A stretch of 64,000 nucleotides of DNA from Mycobacterium sp. KBS0706 (GCF_005938675.2 NZ_VCCH02000016.1:1-64000); one strand, 5' to 3'. Counted from the first letter of the stretch, positions 1 through 10,079 are shown. Notes: generated by a model from the sequence alone, not told the origin. Numbers and translations are program-made.

Positions 1-15
1 CTTGCGGGAGGGGGG
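1..15. repeat. Edge of a GC-rich intergenic repeat
   Basis: The first 15 bases (CTTGCGGGAGGGGGG) are the reverse complement of the CCCCTCCCGCAAG core found at about 46,240 and 51,960, so the window probably opens inside another copy of that dispersed element. The rest of 1-77 shows no gene. Confidence 0.35.
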
Positions 16-77
16 ACTCCGTTGTATGGGTGGAGGGAGCGATCCCGAAACCCGCACCGCTGGAAGAGGACAGGCCC

Positions 78-1367
78 TCACCCCGCAGCATGGTACGGGA
101 TGACGTATGGCCCTTCCGGGATGATCGCCACGGCCGGGTCGTTCGAGCGCGCCACGCTGGCGGCGATGGCGGCGTCGAGGTCGTCGACCAGCCCCGTGCC
201 GGTGATCCCCCGCTCGGCCGCGCCGAGGCCGGTGGTGTAGAGCTCGACCCGGCCGAGGCGCAGCGACTTCAGCTGCATCTCGGTCTGCCATTCGTCGATC
301 TCGGCCAGCGACTTCGCCGTCAGCGTCGCCAGGAACCGCTCCGGCCCCAGCTCGACCAGCCGGGTCTGGGCGTCGCGGAACTCCGGCGAGCCGAAGCCCT
401 CCGAGCATTCCGAGGCGATGATCAGGGTGCCGCCCGGCGCCAGGATGTCGAGCGGCGTCACCATGCCCTTGATCGTCTGGTAATAGGTCTTGTCCAGCGG
501 GTAGCCGGCCGAGGAGGTCACCACCGTGCTGAACTTGCGCGGCAGGGGCACCCGGGTGGAGCTGCTGACGAAATCGACCGCCGCGGCGTGGCTGGCGATG
601 ATCTCGCCGAAGGTGACGCAGACCAGGTCGCGATCCTCGTCCAGCACCGTGTTCAGGCCGTAGACCTCGCCCAGCATGCCGACGATCTGCAGCTGCTCCT
701 CATGCAGCGGGTTGCCGACCAGGTTGCACTGGACCGCCAGCGGATCCTCCATGAAGCGCGCCGAATGGAAGGTGCGGATGGTCTCGTGATGGGCGACGCC
801 GGGGGCGATCACCTTGCGGCCGCCGGACCAGCCGGCCATGAAATGCGGCTCGACCAGCCCGGTGGCGATGCGCAGGTCGGCCTCGACGAACTGCCGGTCG
901 ATCTTCACCGGCGTGCCGCGCGTCGCGGTGCGGCCGAAATCGACATGGGCGGCCTCGTCGCGGGCGTCGTGGTTGTCGACCCGGACATGCTCCAGCACCC
1001 AGGGGTCGCCGACCAGCTCGGCCAGCTCCTCGCCCAGATTGGGCCGGTGCAGGCCGGTGGCGACCAGGATGCTGATGCGGTCGAGCGGGATGCCGGACGC
1101 CACCATGGTCTCGACCATCGGCCGCAGGAACAGCCGGTTCGGCACCGGCCGGGTGATGTCGCAGATCAGGATGCAGGCGCTGCGCCGGCCGCGCGCCAGC
1201 TCGGCCAGCGACGGCGCGCCGATCGGCTGGGCCAGGACCTGGCGGATGGCAGCCGCGGGGTCGGCGATCTTCGGCAAGGGCTGCTTGCGCACCACCGTCG
1301 CCTGCGCCCCCGCCGGCAGGCGGATCGGCAGATGGCCGCGGCCATAGGAGAGGGTCAGTGTGGTCAC
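78..1367 (-). CDS. LarA-family nickel-dependent hydroxyacid racemase/epimerase
   Basis: A 429-residue cytoplasmic protein of the LarA (DUF2088) family, whose members racemise or epimerise 2-hydroxyacids with the nickel-pincer nucleotide cofactor. Visible family signatures are DITRP near residue 70 (Asp70, Arg73), ATGLHR with His107, EPH with His175, SGGRK with Lys185 (the equivalent lysine is covalently bound to the cofactor in Lactobacillus LarA) and His201. The spacing matches the catalytic set of LarA. Length is normal. It follows livF by 20 bases and is the last gene of a leftward operon with a Liv-type importer, so its substrate is probably what that importer brings in. The cofactor genes larB/larC/larE are not in the window. 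Substrate is unknown; characterised family members act on lactate, malate, phenyllactate or gluconate-like acids. Confidence 0.85.
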   Translation of the reverse strand: MTTLTLSYGRGHLPIRLPAGAQATVVRKQPLPKIADPAAAIRQVLAQPIGAPSLAELARGRRSACILICDITRPVPNRLFLRPMVETMVASGIPLDRISILVATGLHRPNLGEELAELVGDPWVLEHVRVDNHDARDEAAHVDFGRTATRGTPVKIDRQFVEADLRIATGLVEPHFMAGWSGGRKVIAPGVAHHETIRTFHSARFMEDPLAVQCNLVGNPLHEEQLQIVGMLGEVYGLNTVLDEDRDLVCVTFGEIIASHAAAVDFVSSSTRVPLPRKFSTVVTSSAGYPLDKTYYQTIKGMVTPLDILAPGGTLIIASECSEGFGSPEFRDAQTRLVELGPERFLATLTAKSLAEIDEWQTEMQLKSLRLGRVELYTTGLGAAERGITGTGLVDDLDAAIAASVARSNDPAVAIIPEGPYVIPYHAAG

Positions 1368-1387
1368 GGCGCTGCTCCGCTTCGGCT

Positions 1388-2115
<728 letters not shown>

Positions 2116-2119
<4 letters not shown>

Positions 2120-2838
2120 AGCGCCCCTCCCAGATACACATCGAGCACCTTCGGGTCGGCCAGCACCTCGGCGGTCGGCCCGTCGGCGATCTTGCTGCCG
2201 AAATCCAGCACCACCAGGCGGCGGCAGAGGCGCTGCATCAGGCTCATGTCGTGGTCGATGACGCAGACGCTGATGCCGTGGCCGGGCAGCTGCCGCACCA
2301 GGTCGACCAGGGCCGTCGTCTCCTTGTCGTTCAGCCCGGCCGCCGGCTCGTCCAGCAGCAGCAGCGCCGGCCGCGTCGCCAGCGCCAAAGCGATGCCGAG
2401 CAGGCGCAGGCTGCCGAAGGGCAGCACGCCGGCTGTCTCGTGCCGCAGCGCCTGCAGGCCGACGAAGCCGATCAGGTCGTCCGGCGTCGGCCACGGGAAC
2501 GGCCCCTCCCCCGCCGACCGGCAATGCTCGGTGGCGATCTGGACGTTCTCGAACACGCTGAGGCCGGGGAAGGCCATGGCCTGCTGGAACGTGTGGGCGA
2601 TGCCGGCATGCGACACGGCATGGGCCGGCACGCCGGTCATGTCGCGGCCGCGCCAGGTCACGGTGCCGGCGGTCGGCTTGTGCACGCCGGTGATGACGTT
2701 GAACAGCGTGGTCTTGCCCGACCCGTTCGGGCCGACGATGCCGAGGATCTCGCCCTCGACGATGGTCAGGTCGACCCCGGCCAGGGCGGCGACGCCGCCG
2801 AATTGCTTGCGCAGGCCGCGGATCTCGAGCGCGCCCAT
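2116..2838 (-). CDS. livG: Liv-type ABC importer ATPase (LivG)
   Basis: The first ATPase of the HAAT importer, 240 residues, start ATG at 2838 just 2 bases after the livM stop. Walker A GPNGSGKTTLFNVITG, Walker B LLLDEPAAGLN and the C-terminal VIDHDMSLMQRLCRRLVVLDFG stretch are LivG hallmarks. One oddity is the signature region, which reads FGSLRLLGIALAL instead of the usual YGxQRRLEIARAL, so the LSGGQ-type signature is degenerate; that is often tolerated in one half of a heterodimeric ATPase pair. It is co-transcribed with livM upstream and livF downstream. Confidence 0.92.
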
Positions 2839-2840
2839 GC

Positions 2841-3854
2841 TCAGCCCTCCCGCCCGGCGCGGGCCGGGCTGCTGGCCGTGGTCCGCTCCGCCGGGTCGCG
2901 CTGCGGCACCAGCCGGCGCCACAGGTCGAGCAGCCCGCCGATCACGCCGTTCGGCAGCAGCAGGATCACCGCGATCAGGCAGATGCCGTAGAGGATGCGC
3001 GACTGCACCGGGTCGAGCGCGAACAGCTCCGGCAGGAACGCCACCAGGATGCCGCCGGCCAGGGGCCCCAGCAGCAGCCGGGCGCCGCCGATCATCACCA
3101 TGAGCGCCAGGTAGATGCTGGGGAAGGAGGCGAACTGGCTGGGCGAGATATGGCGCAGGAAATAGGCCAGCAGCACGCCGGAGATGCCGGCGAAGACGCC
3201 GCTGACGACGAAGGCGCCGATCTTGTGCCGCCCGACATTGATGCCGAGCGAGGCGGCCAGCTTCTCGTTCTCGCGGATCGCCCGCAGCGTGCGGCCATAG
3301 CGGGAATGGACGATCGCCCAGCTGGCCACCGCCGCCAGCGCCACGAAGCCGAGCGTCAGCAGGTAGAATTGCGGCAGCGGGTCGAGGCCCAGGCCGAACA
3401 GCGCCACCGGCTGCCCCAGGTCGAGTCCGGTGGCCCAGCCGGTGAAGTCGCCGCCATTGGTCAGCACGATGGTCAGCAGCTGGCCGAAGGCGAAGGTCAG
3501 GATCACGAAATGATGGCCGCTGACCCTGAGCGACGGGAAGCCGACCACCGCCGCCAGCAGCGCCGTGGTCGCCGCGGCGCAGGGCAGCGCCGCCCAGAAA
3601 TCGAGGCCGAGGTCGCGGGCCAGGATGGCGGCGGTGTAGGCGCCGACGCCGACCAGCGCCGCATGGCCCATCGACAGGATGCCGGTCTGGCCGAACAGCA
3701 CGGAGAGGCCGTACAGCGCCACGATGTTGATGCCGGCGGTGATGGCCAGCGACAGCAGCCGGTTGCTGGGGCCGAGCGCCGGCACCAGCGCCAGCAGCGC
3801 GAACAGGACCAGCACCAGCGCCAGTCCCCTGAGGGGCGATCGAGAATCCGTCAT
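2841..3854 (-). CDS. livM: Liv-type ABC permease (LivM)
   Basis: An inner-membrane permease of 337 residues with about ten hydrophobic segments. The LivM signatures LFGQTGILSMGHAALVGVGAY and SRYGRTLRAIRENEKLAASLGINV are present, the latter being the cytoplasmic loop that contacts the ATPase. The start ATG at 3854 overlaps the livH stop codon (ATGA). A longer frame reaching to 4829 is only the read-through of a different frame of livH. It pairs with LivH to form the channel. Confidence 0.93.
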   Translation of the reverse strand: MTDSRSPLRGLALVLVLFALLALVPALGPSNRLLSLAITAGINIVALYGLSVLFGQTGILSMGHAALVGVGAYTAAILARDLGLDFWAALPCAAATTALLAAVVGFPSLRVSGHHFVILTFAFGQLLTIVLTNGGDFTGWATGLDLGQPVALFGLGLDPLPQFYLLTLGFVALAAVASWAIVHSRYGRTLRAIRENEKLAASLGINVGRHKIGAFVVSGVFAGISGVLLAYFLRHISPSQFASFPSIYLALMVMIGGARLLLGPLAGGILVAFLPELFALDPVQSRILYGICLIAVILLLPNGVIGGLLDLWRRLVPQRDPAERTTASSPARAGREG

Positions 3855-4720
3855 GTCACTCGGGGGCCGGAGGTGCCGCCGAACAGGCCGTGCGGCCTGA
3901 CCAGGAGCACGATGATCATCAGGGCGAAGGAATAGGCGTCGGTCCATTCCGACAGGCCGTAGCCGGCGCTGAAGCCCTCGACCAGACCGAGGATCAGCCC
4001 GGCGACGACGGCGCCGGTGAGGTTGCCCAGGCCGCCGATCAGCGCCACGGCGAAGCCCTTCATCACGATGGTGCCGCCGGTGAAGGGGGTGATCGGGAAC
4101 AGCGCGATCAAGAGGGCGCCGCCGAGGCCGGCCAGGGCGCTGCCGAAGACGAAGACGCCGGTGATGTAGCGCCGCACCGGAATGCCCATCAACGCCGCGG
4201 TGTCGCGGTCCTCGACGCTGGCGCGCAGGGCCCGGCCGTAGCGGCTGCGGGTGATCATGAAGAAGGTCAGCGCCACCACCGCGGCGGTCACCGCGATCAC
4301 CATCACCCGCACCGCGGCGATGCGCACGCCGCCGACGTCCCAGATCGCGTTCAAGGGCCGCGGAATGCTCTTCTGGTTGGCGTTCCAGAACAGGATGACG
4401 ACGTGCTGCAGCAGCACGATCAGGCCCAGCGACACGATGAAGCCGTTGGTCGGCCGGTCGAGGGTGAAGCGGAACAGCCCGCGCTCCAGCACCAGCCCGA
4501 GAAGCGCGACGGTGACAATGCCGGCGACCAGCGCCAGCGGGAAGCCCCAGCCGGCGCCGACCGCCAGCCAGGTGACGATGCTGCCGACCATCAGGAACTC
4601 GCCATGGGCGAAGTTGATGATGCCGGTCAGGCCGAAGATCAGCGTGACGCCGACCGCGATCAGCGTGATCACGCTGGCGATCGACAGCCCGTTCAGGATC
4701 TGCTGCAGGAGGATGTCCAA
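3851..4720 (-). CDS. livH: Liv-type ABC permease (LivH)
   Basis: An inner-membrane permease of 289 residues. It begins with a typical LivH N-terminus (LLQQILNGLSIASVITLIAVG) followed by GIINFAHGEFLMVGS, and contains the coupling motif SRYGRALRASVEDRDTAALMGI. It is separated from the binding-protein gene upstream by a 105-base gap that holds a 12-bp hairpin, and overlaps livM by four bases. It forms the permease pair with LivM. Confidence 0.93.
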   Translation of the reverse strand: MDILLQQILNGLSIASVITLIAVGVTLIFGLTGIINFAHGEFLMVGSIVTWLAVGAGWGFPLALVAGIVTVALLGLVLERGLFRFTLDRPTNGFIVSLGLIVLLQHVVILFWNANQKSIPRPLNAIWDVGGVRIAAVRVMVIAVTAAVVALTFFMITRSRYGRALRASVEDRDTAALMGIPVRRYITGVFVFGSALAGLGGALLIALFPITPFTGGTIVMKGFAVALIGGLGNLTGAVVAGLILGLVEGFSAGYGLSEWTDAYSFALMIIVLLVRPHGLFGGTSGPRVT

Positions 4721-4743
4721 GGCGGGTCCCGGTGCGAGAGGGT

Positions 4744-4790
4744 CGGCCTGCCGGAAGGCGTCGGGTGGGGAGGACCCCTCCGGCAGGCCG
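4744..4790 (-). promoter_or_regulatory. Hairpin between binding-protein gene and livH
   Basis: CGGCCTGCCGGA (4744-4755) and TCCGGCAGGCCG (4779-4790) form a perfect 12-bp stem with a 23-base loop. There is no T-run, so it is more likely an RNA-stabilising or attenuating structure that lets the binding protein be made in excess over the permease than a full terminator. Similar hairpins lie after two other binding-protein genes in this window. Confidence 0.6.
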
Positions 4791-4825
4791 ATGCCGGCGA
4801 CGCTGGGAGACGCCGCCGGAACGGG

Positions 4826-6037
4826 TCACATCGGCGCGTCGGCCGGCGGCTGCTGCATGGCGCAGGAGATCTTGCCCTCGGTGTCGGCGACGCAGACCTC
4901 GGTGGCGTGCGTCACCTGGTGATGGGCGTTAAAGCTGAGGTCATCCGAGACCACGCCCTGGTGGTGCAGCACCAGGAGAGCGTCGACCACCTTGTCGGGA
5001 TCGAAGCTGCCGGCCTTGGTCCAGGCCTCCGCCAGCATGTGGACGTAGTCGTAGTAGAGCAGCGAGACCGAGGAGGTGACGCCCTTCGGCGCGCCGGCCG
5101 CGAAATACGCGTCGAAATAGGCCTTGGCCTTGGCGTTGGAGGATTCGCCCCAGCACACCGGCACGCAGCTCATCGCCACCGGCACGTCGGCCGACAGCCC
5201 CCGCTCCTTCCAGATGCCGGGGTCGACGCCGAACAGGAAGTAGCTCGGCGCCACCGCCAGCTCCAGCGCCTGCGGCAGCGCCGTCAGCGTCGAGTCGCCG
5301 TTGTACCAGAAGTGCACCACATCCGGATTCAGGCTCTTGGCCCGGGTCAGGATCGGCGAGAAGTCGGTGGTGTCGGGCGGGTAGAAGATGATGTCCGGCA
5401 CCTCCTGCCCTTCCGCCTTCAGCGCCTTGATGTAGTAGGAGGACAGGAACTGCCCGGTGGCGTCGTTGCCGGCGATGATCACCGACTTCTTGATCGGGTG
5501 GTCGACCAACGGTTGCAGCAGGCTCAGCACGCCGCGGGCGGTGCTGCCGCTGCGCTGGAACTCGCGCGGCTCGGACTGGAACAGGTAGTGGGCGTCGCCG
5601 CCCGGGGCGACCGCCGCGTCGGTCAGGATCGTGTCGAGCGTGCTGTTGCCGGCGAAGTGCAGGATCTTGGCCGGCTGGGTGATCTTGGCCATGGCCAGGG
5701 TGAAGTCGTGCGATTCCGACCCGAAGATCGCCTTCACCCCGACGTCGCGCACAAGCTCCTGCGTCGCCGCCACCGCGGTGCCGATGTCGGTGCGGTCGTC
5801 GCGGCGCACCAAGTCGATCTTGTACGTCTTGTCGCCGACCTTCACCCCGCCAGCGTCGTTGATCTCCTTCACCGCCAGGCTGACGCTGGCCGGCAGGGTG
5901 TGGCCGGCCGAGACGAAGGAGCCGGATTCCGCCGCCACCACCCCGATTTTGACCGTGTCCTCGGCCGCCATGGCGGGCCCGGCCAGCGCACAGGCGGCCA
6001 AAGCGAGAAGCAGATGTCCTCTGGAGAATGTCGTCAT
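4826..6037 (-). CDS. Liv-type periplasmic substrate-binding protein
   Basis: A 403-residue exported binding protein of the LivJ/HAAT class. The signal peptide is residues 1-24 (HLLLALAACALAGPAMA|AE). Mature features are the DTVKIGVVAAESG opening strand, a VSLAVKEINDAGGVKVG helix and a GSESHDFTLAMAKITQ region, typical of Peripla_BP_6 proteins. It is the first gene of the leftward operon, with the permease and ATPase genes following. Candidate regulator sites lie just upstream at 6073-6091 and 6228-6242. It has diverged from true LivJ, so the ligand cannot be read off; amides, hydroxyacids or aromatic acids are all possible. Confidence 0.9.
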   Translation of the reverse strand: MTTFSRGHLLLALAACALAGPAMAAEDTVKIGVVAAESGSFVSAGHTLPASVSLAVKEINDAGGVKVGDKTYKIDLVRRDDRTDIGTAVAATQELVRDVGVKAIFGSESHDFTLAMAKITQPAKILHFAGNSTLDTILTDAAVAPGGDAHYLFQSEPREFQRSGSTARGVLSLLQPLVDHPIKKSVIIAGNDATGQFLSSYYIKALKAEGQEVPDIIFYPPDTTDFSPILTRAKSLNPDVVHFWYNGDSTLTALPQALELAVAPSYFLFGVDPGIWKERGLSADVPVAMSCVPVCWGESSNAKAKAYFDAYFAAGAPKGVTSSVSLLYYDYVHMLAEAWTKAGSFDPDKVVDALLVLHHQGVVSDDLSFNAHHQVTHATEVCVADTEGKISCAMQQPPADAPM

Positions 6038-6072
6038 CGAGCGGAGCCTCCCTGAAGCGGTCTGTTGATTAC

Positions 6073-6091
6073 ATGGTTATCATACAACCAT
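6073..6091. promoter_or_regulatory. Candidate GntR-type operator, leftward promoter
   Basis: ATGGTTATCATACAACCAT is an inverted repeat (ATGGTT, 7-base spacer, AACCAT) 36 bases upstream of the binding-protein start. The inner 15 bases, GGTTATCATACAACC at 6075-6089, recur exactly in inverse orientation at 6228-6242 beside the divergent gene. The two-fold symmetry and size fit a dimeric GntR-family regulator. No regulator gene is adjacent. Confidence 0.6.
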
Positions 6092-6227
6092 ACGACCTGA
6101 TTTGTCCGATCTGTCAAGAGCTGCATCGGAGAGCAGGGAACGATCTATGCAGGTCCGCCGGTGACAGGGCGGAGCGCGTTCAGCCTGCGCCGGCCGATCC
6201 GGAGAAGTCCCTTGCCAGAACATGGAC

Positions 6228-6242
6228 GGTTGTATGATAACC
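6228..6242. promoter_or_regulatory. Second copy of the operator, rightward promoter
   Basis: GGTTGTATGATAACC is the exact reverse complement of 6075-6089. Both copies are also followed on the plus strand by CGACCTGAT (from 6092 and 6246). The site is 53 bases upstream of the aldo/keto reductase start, so one regulator probably controls both divergent units. Confidence 0.6.
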
Positions 6243-6294
6243 CTGCGACCTGATGGAATCAAGGCAACGGACCCGGGCAGAGAGGAAGGCGAGG

Positions 6295-7281
6295 ATGCGC
6301 AGCAGGGACTTCGGACGGACCGGCCGCAAGGTCAGCGAGATCGGCTTCGGCGCCTGGGCCATCGGCGCCAGCTGGGGCCATGTCGACGAATCCGACGCGC
6401 TGGCGGCGCTGCACCAGACGCTGGATGCCGGGGTCACCTTCCTCGACACCGCCGATGTCTATGGCGACGGCCGGTCGGAGCAGCTGATCGCCCGGGTGCT
6501 GAAGGAGCGCGGCGGCGACCGCCCCTTCGTCGCCACCAAGACCGGGCGCCGCCTGCCGAAGCAGGAGGTGGCGGGCTACAGCCTGGAGACGATGTCCGGC
6601 TTCATCGACCGCAGCCTGCAGAACCTGCAGGTCGACACGCTGGACCTGGTGCAGCTGCACTGCCCGCCGACCGACCTGTACTACCACCCCGAGGTGTTCG
6701 GCTTCCTCGACCGGCTGGTCGAGCGGGGCAAGATCCGCCACTACGGCGTCAGCGTCGAGCGGGTCGAGGAGGCGCTGAAGGCGATCGAGTATCCGGGCGT
6801 TCAGAGCATCCAGATCATCTTCAACATCTTCCGCCAGCGCCCGGCGGAGCGGCTGTTCGCCCTGGCGCAGGAGAAGCAGGTCGCGATCATCGCCCGGGTG
6901 CCGCTGGCCAGCGGCCTGCTATCCGGCAAGTTCCGCTCCGACACCAGGTTCGAATCCACCGATCACCGCCAGTTCAACCGCAACGGCGAGGCCTTCGACG
7001 TCGGCGAGACCTTCTCCGGCGTGCCCTATGAGACGGGGCTGGCGGCGGTGGAGCGGGTGCGACCGCTGGTCGGCGGCGACACCACCATGGCCAGGTTCGC
7101 GCTGCGCTGGATCCTGATGTTCGACGCCGTCACGGTCGCCATCCCCGGCGCCCGCAACGGGGCCCAGGCCAAGTCGAACGCCGAGGCCGCCGCCCTGCCC
7201 GCTTTGCCGGCAGCGACGATGGCCGAGCTGCGCGCGATCTACGACCAGGACATCAAGCCCTTCGTGCATCAGCGCTGGTGA
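6295..7281 (+). CDS. Aldo/keto reductase
   Basis: A cytoplasmic NAD(P)-dependent oxidoreductase of 328 residues with the (beta/alpha)8 aldo/keto reductase fold. The catalytic tetrad is visible: Asp51 in LDTADVYG, Tyr56, Lys82 in VATKTG and the His of LVQLHCP. The start at 6295 is preferred over an in-frame ATG at 6253 because it has a purine-rich AGGAAGG site upstream and begins directly at the family N-terminus (SRDFGRTGRKVSEIGFG). It is followed after 13 bases by an amidohydrolase of the fuconolactonase type, which suggests an aldose-to-lactone-to-acid sequence as in non-phosphorylative L-fucose or L-rhamnose catabolism. Confidence 0.9.
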   Translation: MRSRDFGRTGRKVSEIGFGAWAIGASWGHVDESDALAALHQTLDAGVTFLDTADVYGDGRSEQLIARVLKERGGDRPFVATKTGRRLPKQEVAGYSLETMSGFIDRSLQNLQVDTLDLVQLHCPPTDLYYHPEVFGFLDRLVERGKIRHYGVSVERVEEALKAIEYPGVQSIQIIFNIFRQRPAERLFALAQEKQVAIIARVPLASGLLSGKFRSDTRFESTDHRQFNRNGEAFDVGETFSGVPYETGLAAVERVRPLVGGDTTMARFALRWILMFDAVTVAIPGARNGAQAKSNAEAAALPALPAATMAELRAIYDQDIKPFVHQRW

Positions 7282-7294
7282 GGGGAGCCCGGCC

Positions 7295-8161
7295 ATGGCC
7301 AGCCCGATCGTCATCGACTCGCACCAGCATTTCTGGGACCCGGACAAGGGCGACTATGGCTGGCTGAGCGGCCCGTTCGCCCCGATCCGCCGGGTGTTCA
7401 CGCCGACCGACCTGCGGCCGGCGCTGCAGGCCAACGGCGTCTCCGGCACCGTGCTGGTGCAGACCTGGAACGACCTGGGCGAGACCTGGGACTTCATCCG
7501 CACCGCGGCGGCGACGGATGTCGTCGCCGGGGTGGTCGGCTGGGTCGACCTGACCGATCCGGAGGTCGGGCAGGTGCTGGCCGAGCTGAAGGCGGCGCCG
7601 GAGGGGCGCTGGCTGGTCGGCATCCGCCACCTGATCCATGAGGAGGCGGACCCGAACTGGCTGCTGCGCGACGATGTGCGCCGCGGCCTGCGCGCGGTGG
7701 CCGATGCCGGGCTGGTCTACGACCTGGTGCCGAAGCTGCCGCACCTGCCGGCGGTGCTGCGCACGGTGGCGGATTTCCCCGACCTGCGCTTCGTGCTCGA
7801 CCACATCGCCAAGCCGGACATCAAGGGCGGCGGCTTCGAGCCCTGGGCGGCGCCGATGCGCGGCTTCGCCATCCATCGCGACCACGTCTGGTGCAAGCTG
7901 TCGGGCATGGTCACCGAGGCCGACTGGGAGCATTGGTCGCCGGACGACCTGAAGCCGTATGTCGCCGAGGCGTTGCGGATCTTCGGCGTCGACCGCTGCC
8001 TATTCGGCACCGACTGGCCGGTCTGCCTGGTCGCCGGCAGCTACGACCGGGTGGTCCGGGCGCTGCGGTTGTGCCTGGAGCACCTGAGCGATGCCGAGCG
8101 CGAGCAGATCTTCGGCCGCTCGGCGATCGAGGCCTACCGGCTGCCGAGCCTGTACGACTGA
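7295..8161 (+). CDS. Amidohydrolase-2 family lactonase (fuconolactonase-like)
   Basis: A 288-residue TIM-barrel metal-dependent hydrolase of the COG3618 group. It opens with IDSHQHFWDP (metal-binding HxH), contains GIRHLIHEE, FVLDHIAKP and ends with the conserved FGTDWPV, all typical of L-fucono- and rhamnono-lactonases. It would hydrolyse a sugar lactone produced by the upstream aldo/keto reductase. Gap to that gene is 13 bases, so they are one transcript. The exact sugar is not determinable; 4-sulfomuconolactone and other lactone substrates are known in the same family. Confidence 0.88.
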   Translation: MASPIVIDSHQHFWDPDKGDYGWLSGPFAPIRRVFTPTDLRPALQANGVSGTVLVQTWNDLGETWDFIRTAAATDVVAGVVGWVDLTDPEVGQVLAELKAAPEGRWLVGIRHLIHEEADPNWLLRDDVRRGLRAVADAGLVYDLVPKLPHLPAVLRTVADFPDLRFVLDHIAKPDIKGGGFEPWAAPMRGFAIHRDHVWCKLSGMVTEADWEHWSPDDLKPYVAEALRIFGVDRCLFGTDWPVCLVAGSYDRVVRALRLCLEHLSDAEREQIFGRSAIEAYRLPSLYD

Positions 8162-8304
8162 GAGATCGTTTGGAAATGCTACTGGTGCGGCCGTCTGACG
8201 GCGGTTTCTGCGCTTCCGGTGCTCACGGACTTAAACGTCCGCTGCGCGCCGGTTCTCGAAACCACCGCCAGCCGACTCACACCAGCGCATTTCGAAACGG
8301 TCTC
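8162..8304. repeat. Large imperfect palindromic intergenic element
   Basis: The ends GAGATCGTTTGGAAATGC (8162-8179) and GCATTTCGAAACGGTCTC (8287-8304) pair at 16 of 18 positions. Next inward segments (TGGTGCGGCCG / CACCA arms and GGCGGTTTC / GAAACC) also pair, and the centre is CGGAC-TTAAAC-GTCCG. The whole intergenic space between the two convergent genes can fold into one long hairpin. It may be a REP/MITE-like repeat that also ends transcription from both sides. No second copy was noticed here. Confidence 0.6.
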
Positions 8305-8321
8305 TGCGCCCCCTCCAACCG

Positions 8322-9113
8322 CTACAGCGTCTTCAGCATCCCGCCATCGACGAAATAGGTCGACCCGACGCTGTAGCTGGCCTTGTCGGAGCACAGGAAG
8401 ACGAAGAAATGCGCCAGCTCCTGCGGCGTGCCGAAGCGCTTGATCGCCGCGTGCTCATCGGCCACGCCCTGCAGGTAGCCTTCCCAGTCGCCGCCGCTGT
8501 CCGCGGTCAGCTGCCTGGCGGTCTTGATCCAGTCCGGCGTCAGGATCAGGCCGGGATTGATGCAGTTCACGCGGATGTTGTCCTTCACCACCTCGGTGGC
8601 GAGGGTCTTGGAGAACATCATCAGCGCCGATTTGGTGACGTTGTAGATCGGCTCGTACCACAAGGGCTGCACCGCGCAGATCGAGGCGTTGTGCAGGATC
8701 ACCCCGCCGCCGCGCCGCTTCATGCCGGGCACCAGGCCGCGGGCCAGCCGCACCGCCGCCATCACATGGAGGTCCCAATAGGCCTGCCACTTCTCGTCCG
8801 GCGCCTCAAGGATCGTCTCGTTCGACCCTGTGCCGGCATTGTTGATCAGGATATCGGCGCCGCCGAACTCTTTCTCCGCCGCGGCGACGAGCGCATCCGT
8901 GCCGGCGCCGGTGGCGACGTCGCAGGCCACCGCCAGGGTGCGCACGCCGTGCCGGTCCGCCAGCGCCTTGGCCTCGGCCTCCAGCCTTTCGGCCTGGCGG
9001 GCCGCCAGCACGATATGGGCGCCCTCGGCCGCCAGCCCGTCAACGACGGCGAGGCCGATGCCGACGCTGGCGCCGGTGATGACGGCGACCTTGCCGCCCA
9101 ATCCGAGATCCAT
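8322..9113 (-). CDS. Short-chain dehydrogenase/reductase
   Basis: A classical SDR of 263 residues. TGASVGIG (residues 14-21) is the cofactor motif, NNAG is present, and the catalytic region reads HNASICAVQPLWYEPIYNVTK with the YxxxK pair. The C-terminus YFVDGG is typical. It is the last gene of the leftward sugar-importer operon, 19 bases after a permease gene, so it probably oxidises the imported sugar or polyol. Substrate is not readable from sequence. Confidence 0.88.
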   Translation of the reverse strand: MDLGLGGKVAVITGASVGIGLAVVDGLAAEGAHIVLAARQAERLEAEAKALADRHGVRTLAVACDVATGAGTDALVAAAEKEFGGADILINNAGTGSNETILEAPDEKWQAYWDLHVMAAVRLARGLVPGMKRRGGGVILHNASICAVQPLWYEPIYNVTKSALMMFSKTLATEVVKDNIRVNCINPGLILTPDWIKTARQLTADSGGDWEGYLQGVADEHAAIKRFGTPQELAHFFVFLCSDKASYSVGSTYFVDGGMLKTL

Positions 9114-9132
9114 GCCGGTTCCCCCTGCCCTT

Positions 9133-10079
9133 CTACTTCGCGATCAGGATCTTGCCGCGGTCCAGTGTGATGGCCACGGCAAGGATGAGGACGGCGCCGA
9201 ACACCATCTGCTGGGCGAAGATGTTGACGCCGAGGAAGGTCATGCCGATGCGGACGACCGAGACGGTCAGCGCGCCCACCAGGGTGCGGCCGATGCCGCC
9301 GATGCCGCCGGTGATGGCGGTGCCGCCGACCAGCACGGCCGAGATCGCCGGCAGCAGCAGCTGGTTGGCGACAGTGGGCGACCCGCTGGCCAGCCGCGCC
9401 GACAGCAGGATGCCGGCCAGGGCGGCGAAGGCGCCGGACAGGACGAAGGCCAGGATCTTGTGCCGGTTGACCCGGATGCCGGCCGCCCAGGCCGCCGGCT
9501 CCCCCGCCCCGATCGCCAGGCTGTAGCGGCCGAAGCGGCTGTAGCGCTGCAGGTAGACGCCGATCGCCAGGGCCACCATGCCGATGCCGATGATGTTCGG
9601 GACCCCGGCGGTGCTGTCGGTGATCCAGTCCAGCATGTCGCGCGTGTCGGCCGCGATGGCGATGTTGCGGGCGTCGGAGATGTAGAGCGCGACGCCGCCG
9701 ACCACGCCGCCGGTGGCCAGGGTAGCGATGAAGGACGGCACCCGCAGCCGGACATGGACGAAGCCGCTGACCAGCCCGGCGACGGCCCCGGCCGCGAGGG
9801 CCACGGCGAAGGCGCCGACGCCGATCCGCGGCAGCAGCAGGGCGACGATGACGGTGGAGAGCGAGCACACCGACGGGATCGACAGGTCGATGCTGCCGAG
9901 CAGGATGACGAAGGTGACCCCCGCCGCCAGGGTGAACAGGGTGGTGGTGTCGGCCAGGATGACCAGCAGCGTGTCGGGCGAGCCGAAGCCCGGCGCGGCG
10001 ATGGCGGTCGCCACCACCAGCCCCAGCAGGAACAGCGCCGGCGCCGCGCCGCGCAGGGCAGCGGGATCGAGCAGGCGGG

